Assembly (NCBI RefSeq): GCF_900104385.1
Contig: NZ_FNJA01000010.1
Location: forward strand, 1 to 64,000
DNA: 64,000 nucleotides
Direction: 5' to 3'
From: Rhodoferax sp. OV413
GTDB taxonomy: Bacteria > Pseudomonadota > Gammaproteobacteria > Burkholderiales > Burkholderiaceae_C
A program made the position numbers and the translations under genes. The notes beneath the pieces are model-generated. The model was not told the origin of the DNA. It worked only from the letters and a program-made list of their open reading frames with translations, and made no database searches. Every line of letters begins with the position of its first letter. The first letter of the stretch is position 1. This document shows, piece by piece, positions 52,081 to 61,155 of this stretch.

Positions 52081-53697
52081 ATGCCATCTACCTCCAGATC
52101 TTCCTCCTCCATTGCGCGCCGCCTGGGCCTGGGCTTCGGCACCGTGCTGGCGCTTCTCCTGACGGTCGCCGTGGTCAGCGGGCTCGGCCTGCGCAGCATG
52201 GCCAGCCAGCTGGAACAGATCACCGAAGTGAACGCCAGCAAGATCCGGCTGGCCCGGAACCTGATGGGCAACATCAATGAACTGGCGCTGCACGTCCGCA
52301 ATGTCACCTTGTTCACCGACATGCAGAAGATCGATGCCGAAGTCAAACAGGTCGCCGAAGCCCAGTCGCGCTATGCACAGACCCAGTCGCGCCTGGTCGC
52401 CGCCATGGCCACAGACGAAGAGAAGGCCGCCCTGCAGGAGATCGTAAAAACCAGTCTGCGGGCCCTGCCCTCCATCGACCAGGCGGTCGCGCAGGGCAGC
52501 AGCGGTGACAGCACGGCAGCGGTCAGCACCCTGACCGGCAAGATGCAGGAAGAAGAAGCCCAGTGGCGTCAAAAAGTAGCGCTGCTGGTGGATTTGCAGG
52601 ACCAGCTGTCGCTGGATGCATCGACCCTGGCCAAAACCCAGCAGCGCAATACGCTGGCCACCATGCTGGTGCTGGTCGTGGTGTCGCTGGCGCTGGGCGG
52701 CCTGATTTCCTGGCGCATCACGCGCAGCGTCACCGCACCGGTGCAACGCGCCATGGTGGTGGCCGAGCGGATTGCCGACTGCGATCTGACATCGGCGGTG
52801 GAAGTACACGCCACCGACGAAACCGGCCGGCTGCTGGAGGCCATCCGCACCATGCAGGACCGCATGAAATCCCTGGTCGGCGAGATCTCGCAATCGGCCG
52901 AATCGATACAAACGGCCAGCGCAGAAGTGGCCATGGGTACCCAGGATTTGAGCCTGCGCACCGAGCACACCTCCAGCAATTTGCAGCAAGCCGCGTCCTC
53001 CATGGCCGAGCTGACCGACACGGTGCGCCAGAGTGTGGATGCGGCGCACAACGCCCACCAGTTGGCCACTTCGGCGGCGGGCCTGGCCGCCCGCGGTGGC
53101 GCCGTGGTGCTGCGCGTGGTATCCACCATGGAAGACATCAACACCAGCTCGCGCAAGATTTCCGACATCACCAGCGTGATTGACGGCATCGCGTTCCAAA
53201 CCAATATCCTGGCGCTGAATGCCGCAGTCGAAGCGGCCCGTGCTGGCGAGCAAGGGCGGGGCTTTGCGGTTGTCGCCAGCGAAGTGCGCAGTCTTGCCGG
53301 GCGGGCCGCCGAAGCAGCCCGGGAAATCAAGGGCCTGATCGCTGCCTCGGTCGACAAGGTACAGGCCGGCACCACCCTGGTGGGCGACGCCGGGCACGCG
53401 ATGCAAGACATCGTGGACTCGGTGCAAAAGGTGGCCAACATCATTGGTGAAATTTCCGCCTCGTCCACCGCGCAGTCCGACGGCATTGAAAGAGTCAACG
53501 GAGCGGTGGCCCAGCTCGACCAGATGACGCAGCAGAACGCGGCACTGGTAGAGCAGTCCGCCGCTGCCGCCGAGTCGCTGAAAGAACAGGCCGGCAATCT
53601 GACGCGGATGGTCGGCTTGTTCAAGCTGGACAGCGTGACCAGGGCAACGTCGACCACTCGGCCGAACCCGCACGTGGATACGCTTTTAATTCAATAA
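52081..53697 (+). CDS. Methyl-accepting chemotaxis protein, four-helix-bundle sensor
   Basis: 538 residues. TM1 about 14-34, periplasmic helical sensor about 35-195 (coiled, Q/A/K-rich), TM2 about 199-220, HAMP, then the MCP signalling domain with the hairpin tip [34 protein letters not shown]. No C-terminal CheR-docking pentapeptide. ATG 52081 has the ribosome site near GAAGAC. The tandem with the PhnD-like binding protein suggests indirect sensing through it. Confidence 0.9.
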   Translation: MPSTSRSSSSIARRLGLGFGTVLALLLTVAVVSGLGLRSMASQLEQITEVNASKIRLARNLMGNINELALHVRNVTLFTDMQKIDAEVKQVAEAQSRYAQTQSRLVAAMATDEEKAALQEIVKTSLRALPSIDQAVAQGSSGDSTAAVSTLTGKMQEEEAQWRQKVALLVDLQDQLSLDASTLAKTQQRNTLATMLVLVVVSLALGGLISWRITRSVTAPVQRAMVVAERIADCDLTSAVEVHATDETGRLLEAIRTMQDRMKSLVGEISQSAESIQTASAEVAMGTQDLSLRTEHTSSNLQQAASSMAELTDTVRQSVDAAHNAHQLATSAAGLAARGGAVVLRVVSTMEDINTSSRKISDITSVIDGIAFQTNILALNAAVEAARAGEQGRGFAVVASEVRSLAGRAAEAAREIKGLIAASVDKVQAGTTLVGDAGHAMQDIVDSVQKVANIIGEISASSTAQSDGIERVNGAVAQLDQMTQQNAALVEQSAAAAESLKEQAGNLTRMVGLFKLDSVTRATSTTRPNPHVDTLLIQ

Positions 53698-53751
53698 GGC
53701 GTGCACCACAGCAGTAGTCACTTCTTCAATAGCTAACCTGACAAGCCCCCC

Positions 53752-55275
53752 ATGAAACTCAAGACCCGAATTCTTTGGCTGTGTGCAGCCACCCTGCTGG
53801 GACTGGTTGTGCTATCGGCCGTGGCCTTGACCACGCTGTACCAATCGATGATGAAGGAGCGCAAGGCGCAGCTCACCAACCTGGTGGTATTGGCCCATGC
53901 CGCCGCGCAAAAATCCTACGAGAAGGAAAAGAGCGGCGCCCTTTCGCGAGAGGCCGCGATCAAGGAAGCCTCCCAGACCATTGGCAGTTTCGTGGACAAA
54001 GACAAGTATTTTTTTGTGCGCGGCTATTCGCACGATGTCTCCTTGGTCCACCCCAACCCCAAGCGCGTGGGCATCGTCAACGAAAAGGGCAGCAAGGAAT
54101 CGGGAGACCGTTACCGCGCATCGATGCAGGGTAAGACCGTCGGCACGGTCATTCAACCGGGTACGCGCCCCGGGGTCAAGGAGCCGGTAGACAAGCTGTA
54201 CGCCGTCATCCATTTCGAACCCTGGGACTGGATCATCGGGTTTGGTGACTACGTGGACGACATTGAGGATGCCTTCTGGCGCAATACGGCCATCCTGCTG
54301 TCCATCGGCGCGGTGCTGATGCTCATCATTGCCCTGATGGCCTGGCAGATGCTGCGCACGCTGGTGCAACAGCTCGGTGGCGAGCCCCAGTACGCGGCAG
54401 ACGTGGTGACCCAGATCGCCGAGGGCAACCTAGCGGTAGAGGTGCATACCCTGCCCAGCGACCAGACCAGCATCCTGCATGCCATCCATGCCATGCGCGA
54501 CAAGCTGGCCCATCTGGTGCGCCAGGTACGCGACAGCACCGAGTCGATCAACACCGCCTCAGCCGAGATCGCGGCCGGCAATAGCGACCTGTCCGGCCGC
54601 ACCGAGTCGCAGGCCAGCGCGCTCGAGGAAACGGCGGCCTCCATGGAGCAATTGACCGCCACCGTACAACAGAACGCCGCCAACGCCCGCCGGGCCGACG
54701 AGCTGGCGCGCTCCGCCTCCGACATGGCTGTGCGCGGCGGTGACGTAGTCCAGCAGGTGGTGAGCACCATGGGCTCCATCGACCAGTCCTCGCGCAAGAT
54801 CGTGGACATCATCAGCGTCATCGACGGCATCGCCTTCCAGACCAACATCCTGGCGCTGAATGCCGCCGTAGAGGCTGCCCGGGCGGGCGAGCAAGGCCGC
54901 GGCTTTGCCGTGGTGGCCAGCGAAGTGCGCAGCCTGGCCCAGCGCAGCGCAGCCGCTGCCAAGGAGATCAAGGGCTTGATCGACGACTCCGTGGCCAAGG
55001 TGGGCGTGGGCACCCAGCTGGTGGAACAGGCCGGCTCCACCATGCGCGAGGTGGTCAACGGCGTAAAGAGCGTCACCACCATGGTGGCCGAAATCAGTGC
55101 CGCCAGCGCCGAGCAAAGTGCCGGCATCGCCCAGGTGAACCAGGCGATATCGCAGATGGACCAGGGTACGCAGCAGAACGCCGCGCTGGTCGAAGAGGCC
55201 CTGGCCGCAGCCCAGTCGCTGAGCCAGCAGGCCGTGGCGCTGTCGCAGACCGTGGGACAGTTCCGCGTGGCCTAG
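53752..55275 (+). CDS. Methyl-accepting chemotaxis protein, single-Cache sensor
   Basis: 507 residues. TM1 about 7-29, a Cache_2-type periplasmic domain about 35-180 ([48 protein letters not shown]), TM2 about 182-203, HAMP and the signalling domain. Cache_2 receptors often bind carboxylates. The gene follows the first receptor by 54 bp; that gap holds a degenerate repeat-like stretch (TTCTTCAATAGCTAAC). Confidence 0.9.
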   Translation: MKLKTRILWLCAATLLGLVVLSAVALTTLYQSMMKERKAQLTNLVVLAHAAAQKSYEKEKSGALSREAAIKEASQTIGSFVDKDKYFFVRGYSHDVSLVHPNPKRVGIVNEKGSKESGDRYRASMQGKTVGTVIQPGTRPGVKEPVDKLYAVIHFEPWDWIIGFGDYVDDIEDAFWRNTAILLSIGAVLMLIIALMAWQMLRTLVQQLGGEPQYAADVVTQIAEGNLAVEVHTLPSDQTSILHAIHAMRDKLAHLVRQVRDSTESINTASAEIAAGNSDLSGRTESQASALEETAASMEQLTATVQQNAANARRADELARSASDMAVRGGDVVQQVVSTMGSIDQSSRKIVDIISVIDGIAFQTNILALNAAVEAARAGEQGRGFAVVASEVRSLAQRSAAAAKEIKGLIDDSVAKVGVGTQLVEQAGSTMREVVNGVKSVTTMVAEISAASAEQSAGIAQVNQAISQMDQGTQQNAALVEEALAAAQSLSQQAVALSQTVGQFRVA

Positions 55276-55543
55276 ATGGGAAACACCTGCTGGTTAGGGT
55301 TGTCTGTTTCGGGGTGCAGCAAAAGCGCCTGATTGCGGCGCGGGCCGAACAGCATGCCGATGCCGCTAGTGCGCATTTGGCGTTCATCATGTCTTTACGA
55401 AGACGGCGTTGAATAGAGCGAAGACGGTCGTCGCAGTTGCCCAACGGCTTGGTAAGGGAATACACCCGGCCGCCCCAGGAAAACGACTAAAGTACCGGTC
55501 TTGATCGCACACCACCTACGCCCGCCCTTTGAGCACCTCTGCC
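55276..55543. other. Gene-poor region between chemoreceptor and pqi operon
   Basis: 268 bp. A minus-strand frame of 34 codons (55376-55272) ends on the chemoreceptor's stop and has protein-like composition (M-R-T-S-G-I-G-M-L-F-G-P-R-R-N...), but has no ribosome site I can defend. The promoter of the pqi genes should lie toward the right end. No repeat family copy is seen. Confidence 0.4.
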
Positions 55544-56158
55544 ATGCAGCAAGTCCCCCACGTCGTCATTTGTGAAGGCTGCGACGCCGTGTACCACAAG
55601 ACGGTTCTGGGCCGCGGCCAGGTAGCGCGCTGCCCGCGCTGCGGCACCGAGCTGGAGCGCTACACAGGCCGGGCGCAGCAGCGCATTCTGCCGATGGTGG
55701 TGGCGGGCTTGCTGATGTTTGCGGTGGCCAATCTGTTCCCCATCGTCGCCATCTCACTCGGCGGCCAGTACAGCGAGGTCACGCTGGCCGGCGCCGTGCA
55801 GGCGCTGAGCCAGGAGGGCATGGCCGAAGTCGCGCTACTGGTGCTGGCCACCACCCTGCTGTTTCCGCTGGCGCAGCTGCTGATCCTGCTCTATCTACTG
55901 GTGCCGCTGCCGCGCCAGCGCCGCCCGCTGGGCTTTGCCTGGCTGGTGCGCATACTGCAGTCGCTACTGCCCTGGGGCATGGTCGAGGTGTTCCTGCTGG
56001 GCGTGCTGGTGGCCATCATCAAGCTCACCAGCTCGGCCGAGGTGATCATCGGCCCGGCGCTGGGCGCGTTTGTGGCGCTGACCGTGCTGTTGACCGTGAT
56101 CCTGTCGTTCCAGCCACGCAACTTCTGGCACATGGCGTTTGCCGAGTCCACGGAATGA
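55544..56158 (+). CDS. pqiA: PqiA-type membrane protein, first half
   Basis: 204 residues from ATG 55544 (a TTG at 55529 is possible). N-terminal zinc ribbon (CEGC and CPRC), then four TM helices. E. coli PqiA has two such modules in one protein; here they are separate genes. It is part of the Pqi system, which moves lipid between inner and outer membrane. Its stop overlaps the next gene's ATG (ATGA). Confidence 0.85.
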   Translation: MQQVPHVVICEGCDAVYHKTVLGRGQVARCPRCGTELERYTGRAQQRILPMVVAGLLMFAVANLFPIVAISLGGQYSEVTLAGAVQALSQEGMAEVALLVLATTLLFPLAQLLILLYLLVPLPRQRRPLGFAWLVRILQSLLPWGMVEVFLLGVLVAIIKLTSSAEVIIGPALGAFVALTVLLTVILSFQPRNFWHMAFAESTE

Positions 56159-56832
56159 CCGGCACGGCCACCGCCACCTCCCTGGGCCTGGTCGGCTGCC
56201 ACCACTGCGGTGCGGCCTGGCAAGGTGCGGCCGACGGCCAGGCCTGCGGCGTTTGCGGCACGCCGCTGCACCGGCGCAAAACCGACAGTCTGAACCGCAC
56301 CTGGGCACTGCTGGCGGCGGCCTACCTGATGTACCTGCCGGCCAATCTGCTGCCTGTGATGATCACCAGCAACCTGCTCAATACCAAGGTGGACACCATC
56401 CTCAGCGGTGTTATCTACTTCTGGGTCACCGGTGCCTGGGGCCTGGCCGCCATCGTGTTTGTGGCCAGCTTTCTGGTGCCGCTGTTCAAGCTGGGCGCGC
56501 TGACCACCCTGGTCTGGATGGCCCAGCGGCGCAGCCCGCGCTTCCGCGAAGACCGTGCCCGGCTGTACCGCATGGTCGAGCTGATCGGCCGCTGGTCCAT
56601 GCTCGACGTGTTCGTGGTGTCCTTGCTGGCCGGCCTGGTGCGTATCCAGGGCTTTGCCGAAATCACCGCCGGCGTAGGCATTGCCGCTTTCGCCGCAGTC
56701 GTGGTGCTGACCATGCTGGCCTCTTTGAGCTTCGACCCGCGCCTGACCTGGGACGATGCCCCAGCACCTGCGCCGGCCCACCCCTTACCACCTGTGCACA
56801 ATCCACCGCATGAGCCAAGACCCCTTGCCTAA
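56155..56832 (+). CDS. pqiA: PqiA-type membrane protein, second half
   Basis: 225 residues. Zinc ribbon CHHC and CGVC, then four TM helices (YLMYLPANLLPVMI; YFWVTGAWGLAAIVFVASFLVPLFK). It corresponds to the second PqiA module, split from the first. It starts in a 4-bp overlap and its end overlaps pqiB by 23 bp, so translation is coupled throughout. Confidence 0.88.
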   Translation: MTGTATATSLGLVGCHHCGAAWQGAADGQACGVCGTPLHRRKTDSLNRTWALLAAAYLMYLPANLLPVMITSNLLNTKVDTILSGVIYFWVTGAWGLAAIVFVASFLVPLFKLGALTTLVWMAQRRSPRFREDRARLYRMVELIGRWSMLDVFVVSLLAGLVRIQGFAEITAGVGIAAFAAVVVLTMLASLSFDPRLTWDDAPAPAPAHPLPPVHNPPHEPRPLA

Positions 56833-58468
56833 TCCGCCCGCAGCGTCCGACCTGCCCACGCCCAGCATCGAAAAGAAGCGCAGCTGGCTGCCCTCGCTGA
56901 TCTGGATCGTCCCCATCGTGGCGGCACTGGTCGGCGTGACCCTGGTGGTCAAGACCGTACTCGGCCGTGGCCCGACCATCGAGATCAGCTTCAGCACCGC
57001 CGAAGGCCTGGTGGCCGGCAAAACCAAGGTCAAGTACAAGGAGGTGGAGATCGGCTCAGTCACCGCCATCACCCTGGCCGAGGACCGTTCCCACATCGTG
57101 GCCACGGTGCAGCTGCAAAAAGAAGCCAAGAGCTTCATCGCCGACGACACCCGCTTCTGGGTGATTCGCCCGCGCCTGGAGGCCGCTGGCGTCAGCGGAC
57201 TCGGCACCCTGCTGTCGGGCGCCTACATCCGGGCCGATGCCGGCGTGTCCGAAGACACCACCCACAAATTCGTCGGCCTGGAAGCCCCGCCCATCGTCAC
57301 CCGTGACACCTCGGGCCGGCAGTTCGTGCTGCACGCCGGCAATATCGGCTCGCTCGACGTCGGCTCGCCGCTGTACTTTCGCCGCATCAAGGTCGGCCAG
57401 GTGGCCGCCTATGCGCTCGACCCCGACGGCAAGGGCGTGACGCTACGGGTCTTTGTCAACACGCCGTACGAGAAGTTTGTCGGCGCCAATACCCGCTTCT
57501 GGCATGCCAGCGGCGTCGACGTGGAGGCCAGCGCCAGCGGCTTCAAGGTGCGCACCCAGTCGCTGGCCACCATGGTGATGGGCGGCATCGCCATGCAAGC
57601 GCCCGACGATGCCCCCGGCGCCGAAGCGGCCGAGAACGCCAGCTTCAAGCTCGCCGAAGACGAAACCACCGCGCTGAAAGCGCCGGATGGCCCGTCGCAA
57701 ACCCTGTTGCTGAACTTCAACCAGTCGCTGCGCGGCCTGGCGCCCGGTGCGGCGGTGGACTTCCGCGGCGTGGTGATTGGCGAGGTCAAATCCATAGGCG
57801 TGGAATTCGACCGCGTGGAACGGCGCTTCAATATGCCGGTGCTGATCGAGGTCTACCCGGCCCGCCTGGGCCGGAACTTCGACAGCGAACAATCCGACCC
57901 GGTCGCCACCCAGCAGCGGCGGCTGCAGCAGCTCATCAACCGCGGCCTGCGGGCCCAGCTGCGCACCGGCAACCTGCTCAGCGGCCAGCTGTATGTGGCA
58001 CTGGACTTCTTCCCGAAAGCGCCGCCGATCGAGCTGAAAAAGATCAGCGATCCGGTCGAGCTGCCCACCGTTCCCAACGGCCTGGACGAATTGCAAACCC
58101 AGGTCTCCGAGATCCTGGGCAAGATCAACAAGGTGCCGTTCGAACAGCTGAGCACCGACCTGCGCAAGACCCTGGCCACGCTGGACACCACGCTGACCAG
58201 CGCCGAGCAGCTGGTCAAGAAGCTGAACAACGATGTCGCGCCCGAAATGACGGCCGCCATGCGCGACGTGCGCAAGACCATCAACACTGCCAACGAGACG
58301 CTGAATACGGCCGGGCGCACCCTGTCCGAAGACGCGCCGCTGCAACAAGACCTGCGCCAGACGCTGCGCGAGGTGAACCGCGCCGCCGCGTCCATCAAGG
58401 TGCTGACCGACTACCTGGAGCGCCACCCCGAATCGCTGCTGCGTGGCAAACCCGAGGAAAAGAAATGA
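56810..58468 (+). CDS. pqiB: PqiB, MCE-domain lipid transport protein
   Basis: 552 residues, typical for PqiB. One N-terminal TM helix (about 27-48; SLIWIVPIVAALVGVTLVV), then three MCE domains (about 55-150, 170-265, 290-390) and a C-terminal helical region (about 430-545; LDTTLTSAEQLVKKLNN, AASIKVLTDYLERHP). PqiB forms a hollow tube across the periplasm for phospholipid passage. ATG 56810; stop overlaps pqiC ATG. Confidence 0.92.
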   Translation: MSQDPLPNPPAASDLPTPSIEKKRSWLPSLIWIVPIVAALVGVTLVVKTVLGRGPTIEISFSTAEGLVAGKTKVKYKEVEIGSVTAITLAEDRSHIVATVQLQKEAKSFIADDTRFWVIRPRLEAAGVSGLGTLLSGAYIRADAGVSEDTTHKFVGLEAPPIVTRDTSGRQFVLHAGNIGSLDVGSPLYFRRIKVGQVAAYALDPDGKGVTLRVFVNTPYEKFVGANTRFWHASGVDVEASASGFKVRTQSLATMVMGGIAMQAPDDAPGAEAAENASFKLAEDETTALKAPDGPSQTLLLNFNQSLRGLAPGAAVDFRGVVIGEVKSIGVEFDRVERRFNMPVLIEVYPARLGRNFDSEQSDPVATQQRRLQQLINRGLRAQLRTGNLLSGQLYVALDFFPKAPPIELKKISDPVELPTVPNGLDELQTQVSEILGKINKVPFEQLSTDLRKTLATLDTTLTSAEQLVKKLNNDVAPEMTAAMRDVRKTINTANETLNTAGRTLSEDAPLQQDLRQTLREVNRAAASIKVLTDYLERHPESLLRGKPEEKK

Positions 58469-59076
58469 GCCTGTTCCGCCCTACCCTCGCCCTGCTGGCC
58501 GCCTCTGCCCTAGCCGGCTGCGGCACCACACCCGCAGTGCGCTACTACAGCCTGAGCACGGCCACCGCCGCTACGGCAACCACAACGGCGCCCACGGCCA
58601 AGCCGCTGTTGATCGAAGTACCGCCGCTGGCCCTGCCCGAACGCCTGGTACGGCCGCAGCTGGTGGTGCGCACCGCCGCCAACCAGGTCGATGTGCTGGA
58701 GCTGCACCGCTGGACCGCCCCCTTCGACTCCGAGCTGCGCGACGCGCTGGCCAGCAGCATTGCGGCCCGGCTGGGCGCGGTCGATGTGTCGGGCGGCGGG
58801 CGCCTGGCCGGCCAGCCGGTGTACCGCGTGGCGGTACAGCTGCGCCAATGGGAGGCGGTGGACAACAGCCGGGTGGAAGCCAGCTTCAGCTGGACCATCC
58901 GCCGCTCCGACGAAGCCCGCAATCTGGCCTGCCAGTGGAGCCAGTCCGTGCCCGTGGGTGCTGGCATCGCCGCGCTGGCCCAGGGTGCCCAGCAGCTCAC
59001 GGCCCAGGCCGCACAGCGCATGGCCGCCAGCGTCAGTGCGCTGGATGCCGACGCCGCCGCCCAGTGCCCAGCCTGA
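58465..59076 (+). CDS. pqiC: PqiC/YmbA outer-membrane lipoprotein
   Basis: 203 residues, lipoprotein signal with lipobox LAGC (Cys19), then the ABC-type transport auxiliary fold (VRYYSLS, RPQLVVRTAANQVDVLELHRWTAPF). PqiC caps the PqiB tube at the outer membrane. ATGA overlap with pqiB. A T-run-ending repeat copy directly behind it may terminate the operon. Confidence 0.9.
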   Translation: MSLFRPTLALLAASALAGCGTTPAVRYYSLSTATAATATTTAPTAKPLLIEVPPLALPERLVRPQLVVRTAANQVDVLELHRWTAPFDSELRDALASSIAARLGAVDVSGGGRLAGQPVYRVAVQLRQWEAVDNSRVEASFSWTIRRSDEARNLACQWSQSVPVGAGIAALAQGAQQLTAQAAQRMAASVSALDADAAAQCPA

Positions 59077-59134
59077 TTGCTATTATTTTAATAGCTGCTT
59101 GCGCTAGTGAAATAAGCGCCAGCGGCCTTTTTCT
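59077..59134 (+). repeat. Dispersed repeat family 1, copy i (best plus-orientation example)
   Basis: TTGCTATTATTTTAATAGC is a perfect AT-rich hairpin, followed by TGCTTGCGC, a spacer, AAGCGCCAGCGGCCTTTTT. It begins directly after the pqiC stop, between convergent genes, and looks like a terminator for pqiC. Confidence 0.9.
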
Positions 59135-59141
59135 TATAAAT

Positions 59142-60359
59142 TTAAGCCTGGGGTTGCAGCTGGGCCGGGGCCGCGAAACCGACGATCCGCCAGACCACGC
59201 CGGTGAACGCCAGCACCACCAGCAGCATGCTGGCATAGGCCCAGTGCAGGCCTACCAGGTCCGACAGGCTGCCCACCACCACGCCCGCCAGCTGCGAGCC
59301 CACGCTGTAGCCAATCATCAGCAGAGCCGACAGCTTGGACGCCTGCGCCGGCATGTCGTCGATCATGATGGCCAGCAGCACCGGGAACACCACGCCCACG
59401 CCGACGCCAAACAAAAAGTTGCCCAGCCCGGCCACCACCCAGCCACCCTGGCCGGCCAGCGCCACGTTCATCGCCATGCCGGCCAAGGCCAGCAGGTTCA
59501 GCCGCCAGAGCTTTTGCCGCAGCGGCCAGCGGCTGTGCCAGAAAGCCTGCCACAGCCGCGCGGCGATCATGCCGGCGACGAAAAATTCCAGCCCGATGCG
59601 GGCCGCATTCGGGCTCAGGTGCTGGGCGTTGATGCCGAAGCTGACATACCAAAAATTCTGCCCCCATTCCAGAAAGCCGCTGAGCACCCCGCCCAGCACG
59701 GCCCAGAACACCACCGGCCGGCGCAGTAGCTGCACATAGCCCATGGACGGACCACCGGCCTCGGCATGGTGGATCGGCGCCAAGTTCACAAAGTGCCGGC
59801 GCGGCCAGAAGGCCACCAGCACGGTCAACAGCGGCAGCAGGTACACGGCGTACGGCATGCGCCAGCTAGTGCTGAACTGCTGCACGCCAATCACCGCCAT
59901 CGGCGCCACCAGATTGCCCAGGCTGAACGCCAGGTCAACCATGCTGAGCATGCGCGCACGCAGCTCGGCCTGCGGGCTGATGTTCGCCAGAATGCTGTGC
60001 GCCAGGGTGAACAGCGCGGTCTCGCACAGCGCCACCAGGAAGAAGCCGGCCAGCAAAGTGCCGAAGTTGGGCGACAGCACGATCAGGCTGATCGCCAGCA
60101 GCGCCGCCGCGGTATAGCTGAGGAACAGCGGCCGGGGTGCGTAGCGCTGCGCCATGCGCCCGCCCTGTAGTGCGCCGAGCACACCGCCGGCCGACCAGAC
60201 CATCATCAGCACGCCGAGCTGCTGGTAGTTGTCCAGCTCCTCGCGCAGCTCGGGGGTTACCGCCCCCAGGATGGCGGCAAAAACCCCGGCGCACAGCGCG
60301 GTGTAGATCACCACCCAGGCCAGGTACGGAATACGCGCAATAAAGTCTTTGAGTTTCAC
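59142..60359 (-). CDS. MFS transporter
   Basis: 405 residues, about 12 TM helices in two halves joined by a cytoplasmic loop near the R-R-H-F-V-N-L segment. The sequence shows MFS-type GGRMAQRYAPRPLF after TM2-3. GTG 60359 (VKLKDFIARIPYLAWVVIY) is proposed; the longer frame to 60563 adds an unlikely N terminus. The C terminus (FAAPAQLQPQA) is near the repeat copy. Substrate unknown. A glycine-zipper lipoprotein gene is divergent. Confidence 0.85.
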   Translation of the reverse strand: MKLKDFIARIPYLAWVVIYTALCAGVFAAILGAVTPELREELDNYQQLGVLMMVWSAGGVLGALQGGRMAQRYAPRPLFLSYTAAALLAISLIVLSPNFGTLLAGFFLVALCETALFTLAHSILANISPQAELRARMLSMVDLAFSLGNLVAPMAVIGVQQFSTSWRMPYAVYLLPLLTVLVAFWPRRHFVNLAPIHHAEAGGPSMGYVQLLRRPVVFWAVLGGVLSGFLEWGQNFWYVSFGINAQHLSPNAARIGLEFFVAGMIAARLWQAFWHSRWPLRQKLWRLNLLALAGMAMNVALAGQGGWVVAGLGNFLFGVGVGVVFPVLLAIMIDDMPAQASKLSALLMIGYSVGSQLAGVVVGSLSDLVGLHWAYASMLLVVLAFTGVVWRIVGFAAPAQLQPQA

Positions 60360-60618
60360 GGGAGGGTTGACGCAAGCAAAGCCTCGGCTAGCGCGTCGAC
60401 ACGCCCGGCCATTGGCAAAAATAGGGATAAGAAGGGGCAACAACGGGAGGCAGCCGGCCAGGCACATCCGGTTACACAGATGTGTGGCGCGTGAAGTATT
60501 GTCTCGCGCCCAGAGGGCGGACGCTGGCCGCGGAACGAATGGCAGGGACGCGGTGTCAACCATATTGGCGATAGCGCGTCATTCAGTAGATTCCTCTTAC
60601 TTTTCCCAGGACCCGCAC

Positions 60619-61095
60619 ATGCGTATTTTTCCCTCTGCCACTTCGCTCATTGCCTCCGGCCTGCTGGCTGTCAGTCTCACCGGCTGTGTGGTGGCTCCGC
60701 CCCGCGCGCAAGTACAGCCACAACCGGTAGTCGTTGCCCCGGCCCAGCGTATCGAATTCGGCCGCGTAGCCAATATGGAGCTGCTGCAAACCCAGGAGCG
60801 CCCGCAAACCAGCGGCGCCGGCGCGGTGATCGGCGGTATTGCCGGTGCCGTGCTGGGCCACCAGATCGGCGGCGGCTCAGGCCGTAGCGCTGCCACGGTG
60901 TTGGGCGCATTTGGCGGCGCGATTGCCGGCAACAGCATAGAAGGCAACCAGCAGCCCGCCCAGGTGCATGCGTCCTACCGCGTGACAGTGCAGGCCGAGG
61001 ACGGCAGCTACCGCTACTTCAGCGTGGCCACGCCCACCGATTTGCGCGTGGGCGACCGCGTGCGCATGGGCGGCGGGCAGTTGTACCGCTATTAA
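60619..61095 (+). CDS. Glycine-zipper 2TM outer-membrane lipoprotein (SlyB-like)
   Basis: 158 residues. Lipobox LTGC with Cys23, a Pro/Gln/Val-rich stretch, then the glycine zipper (about 75-115; GAVIGGIAGAVLGHQIGGGSG, GAFGGAIAGN) and a C-terminal segment with RVTVQAEDGSYRYF. SlyB/PcP family members stabilise the outer membrane. AGGACC upstream of ATG 60619. The 259-bp gap before it holds its promoter and nothing else that I recognise. Confidence 0.85.
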   Translation: MRIFPSATSLIASGLLAVSLTGCVVAPPRAQVQPQPVVVAPAQRIEFGRVANMELLQTQERPQTSGAGAVIGGIAGAVLGHQIGGGSGRSAATVLGAFGGAIAGNSIEGNQQPAQVHASYRVTVQAEDGSYRYFSVATPTDLRVGDRVRMGGGQLYRY

Positions 61096-61155
61096 GGTTT
61101 TTAGGCCGCTAGCGCTTATCTAGTCTGCGCTGGCAGCTATGCTATTCGTAGCTAA
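61096..61155 (-). repeat. Dispersed repeat family 1, copy j
   Basis: GGTTTTTAGGCCGCTAGCGC, spacer, TCTGCGCTGGCAGCTATGC, AT arm GTAGCTAAAC. It lies between convergent genes and encodes the last residues and TAG stop of the cysteine desulfurase-rhodanese gene. Confidence 0.75.

Noticed and set aside
53700-53742. Repeat family 1 copy between the two chemoreceptors
   Set aside because: Only the TTCTTCAATAGC part fits; the GCGC arms and T-run are missing. At best a degenerate remnant.
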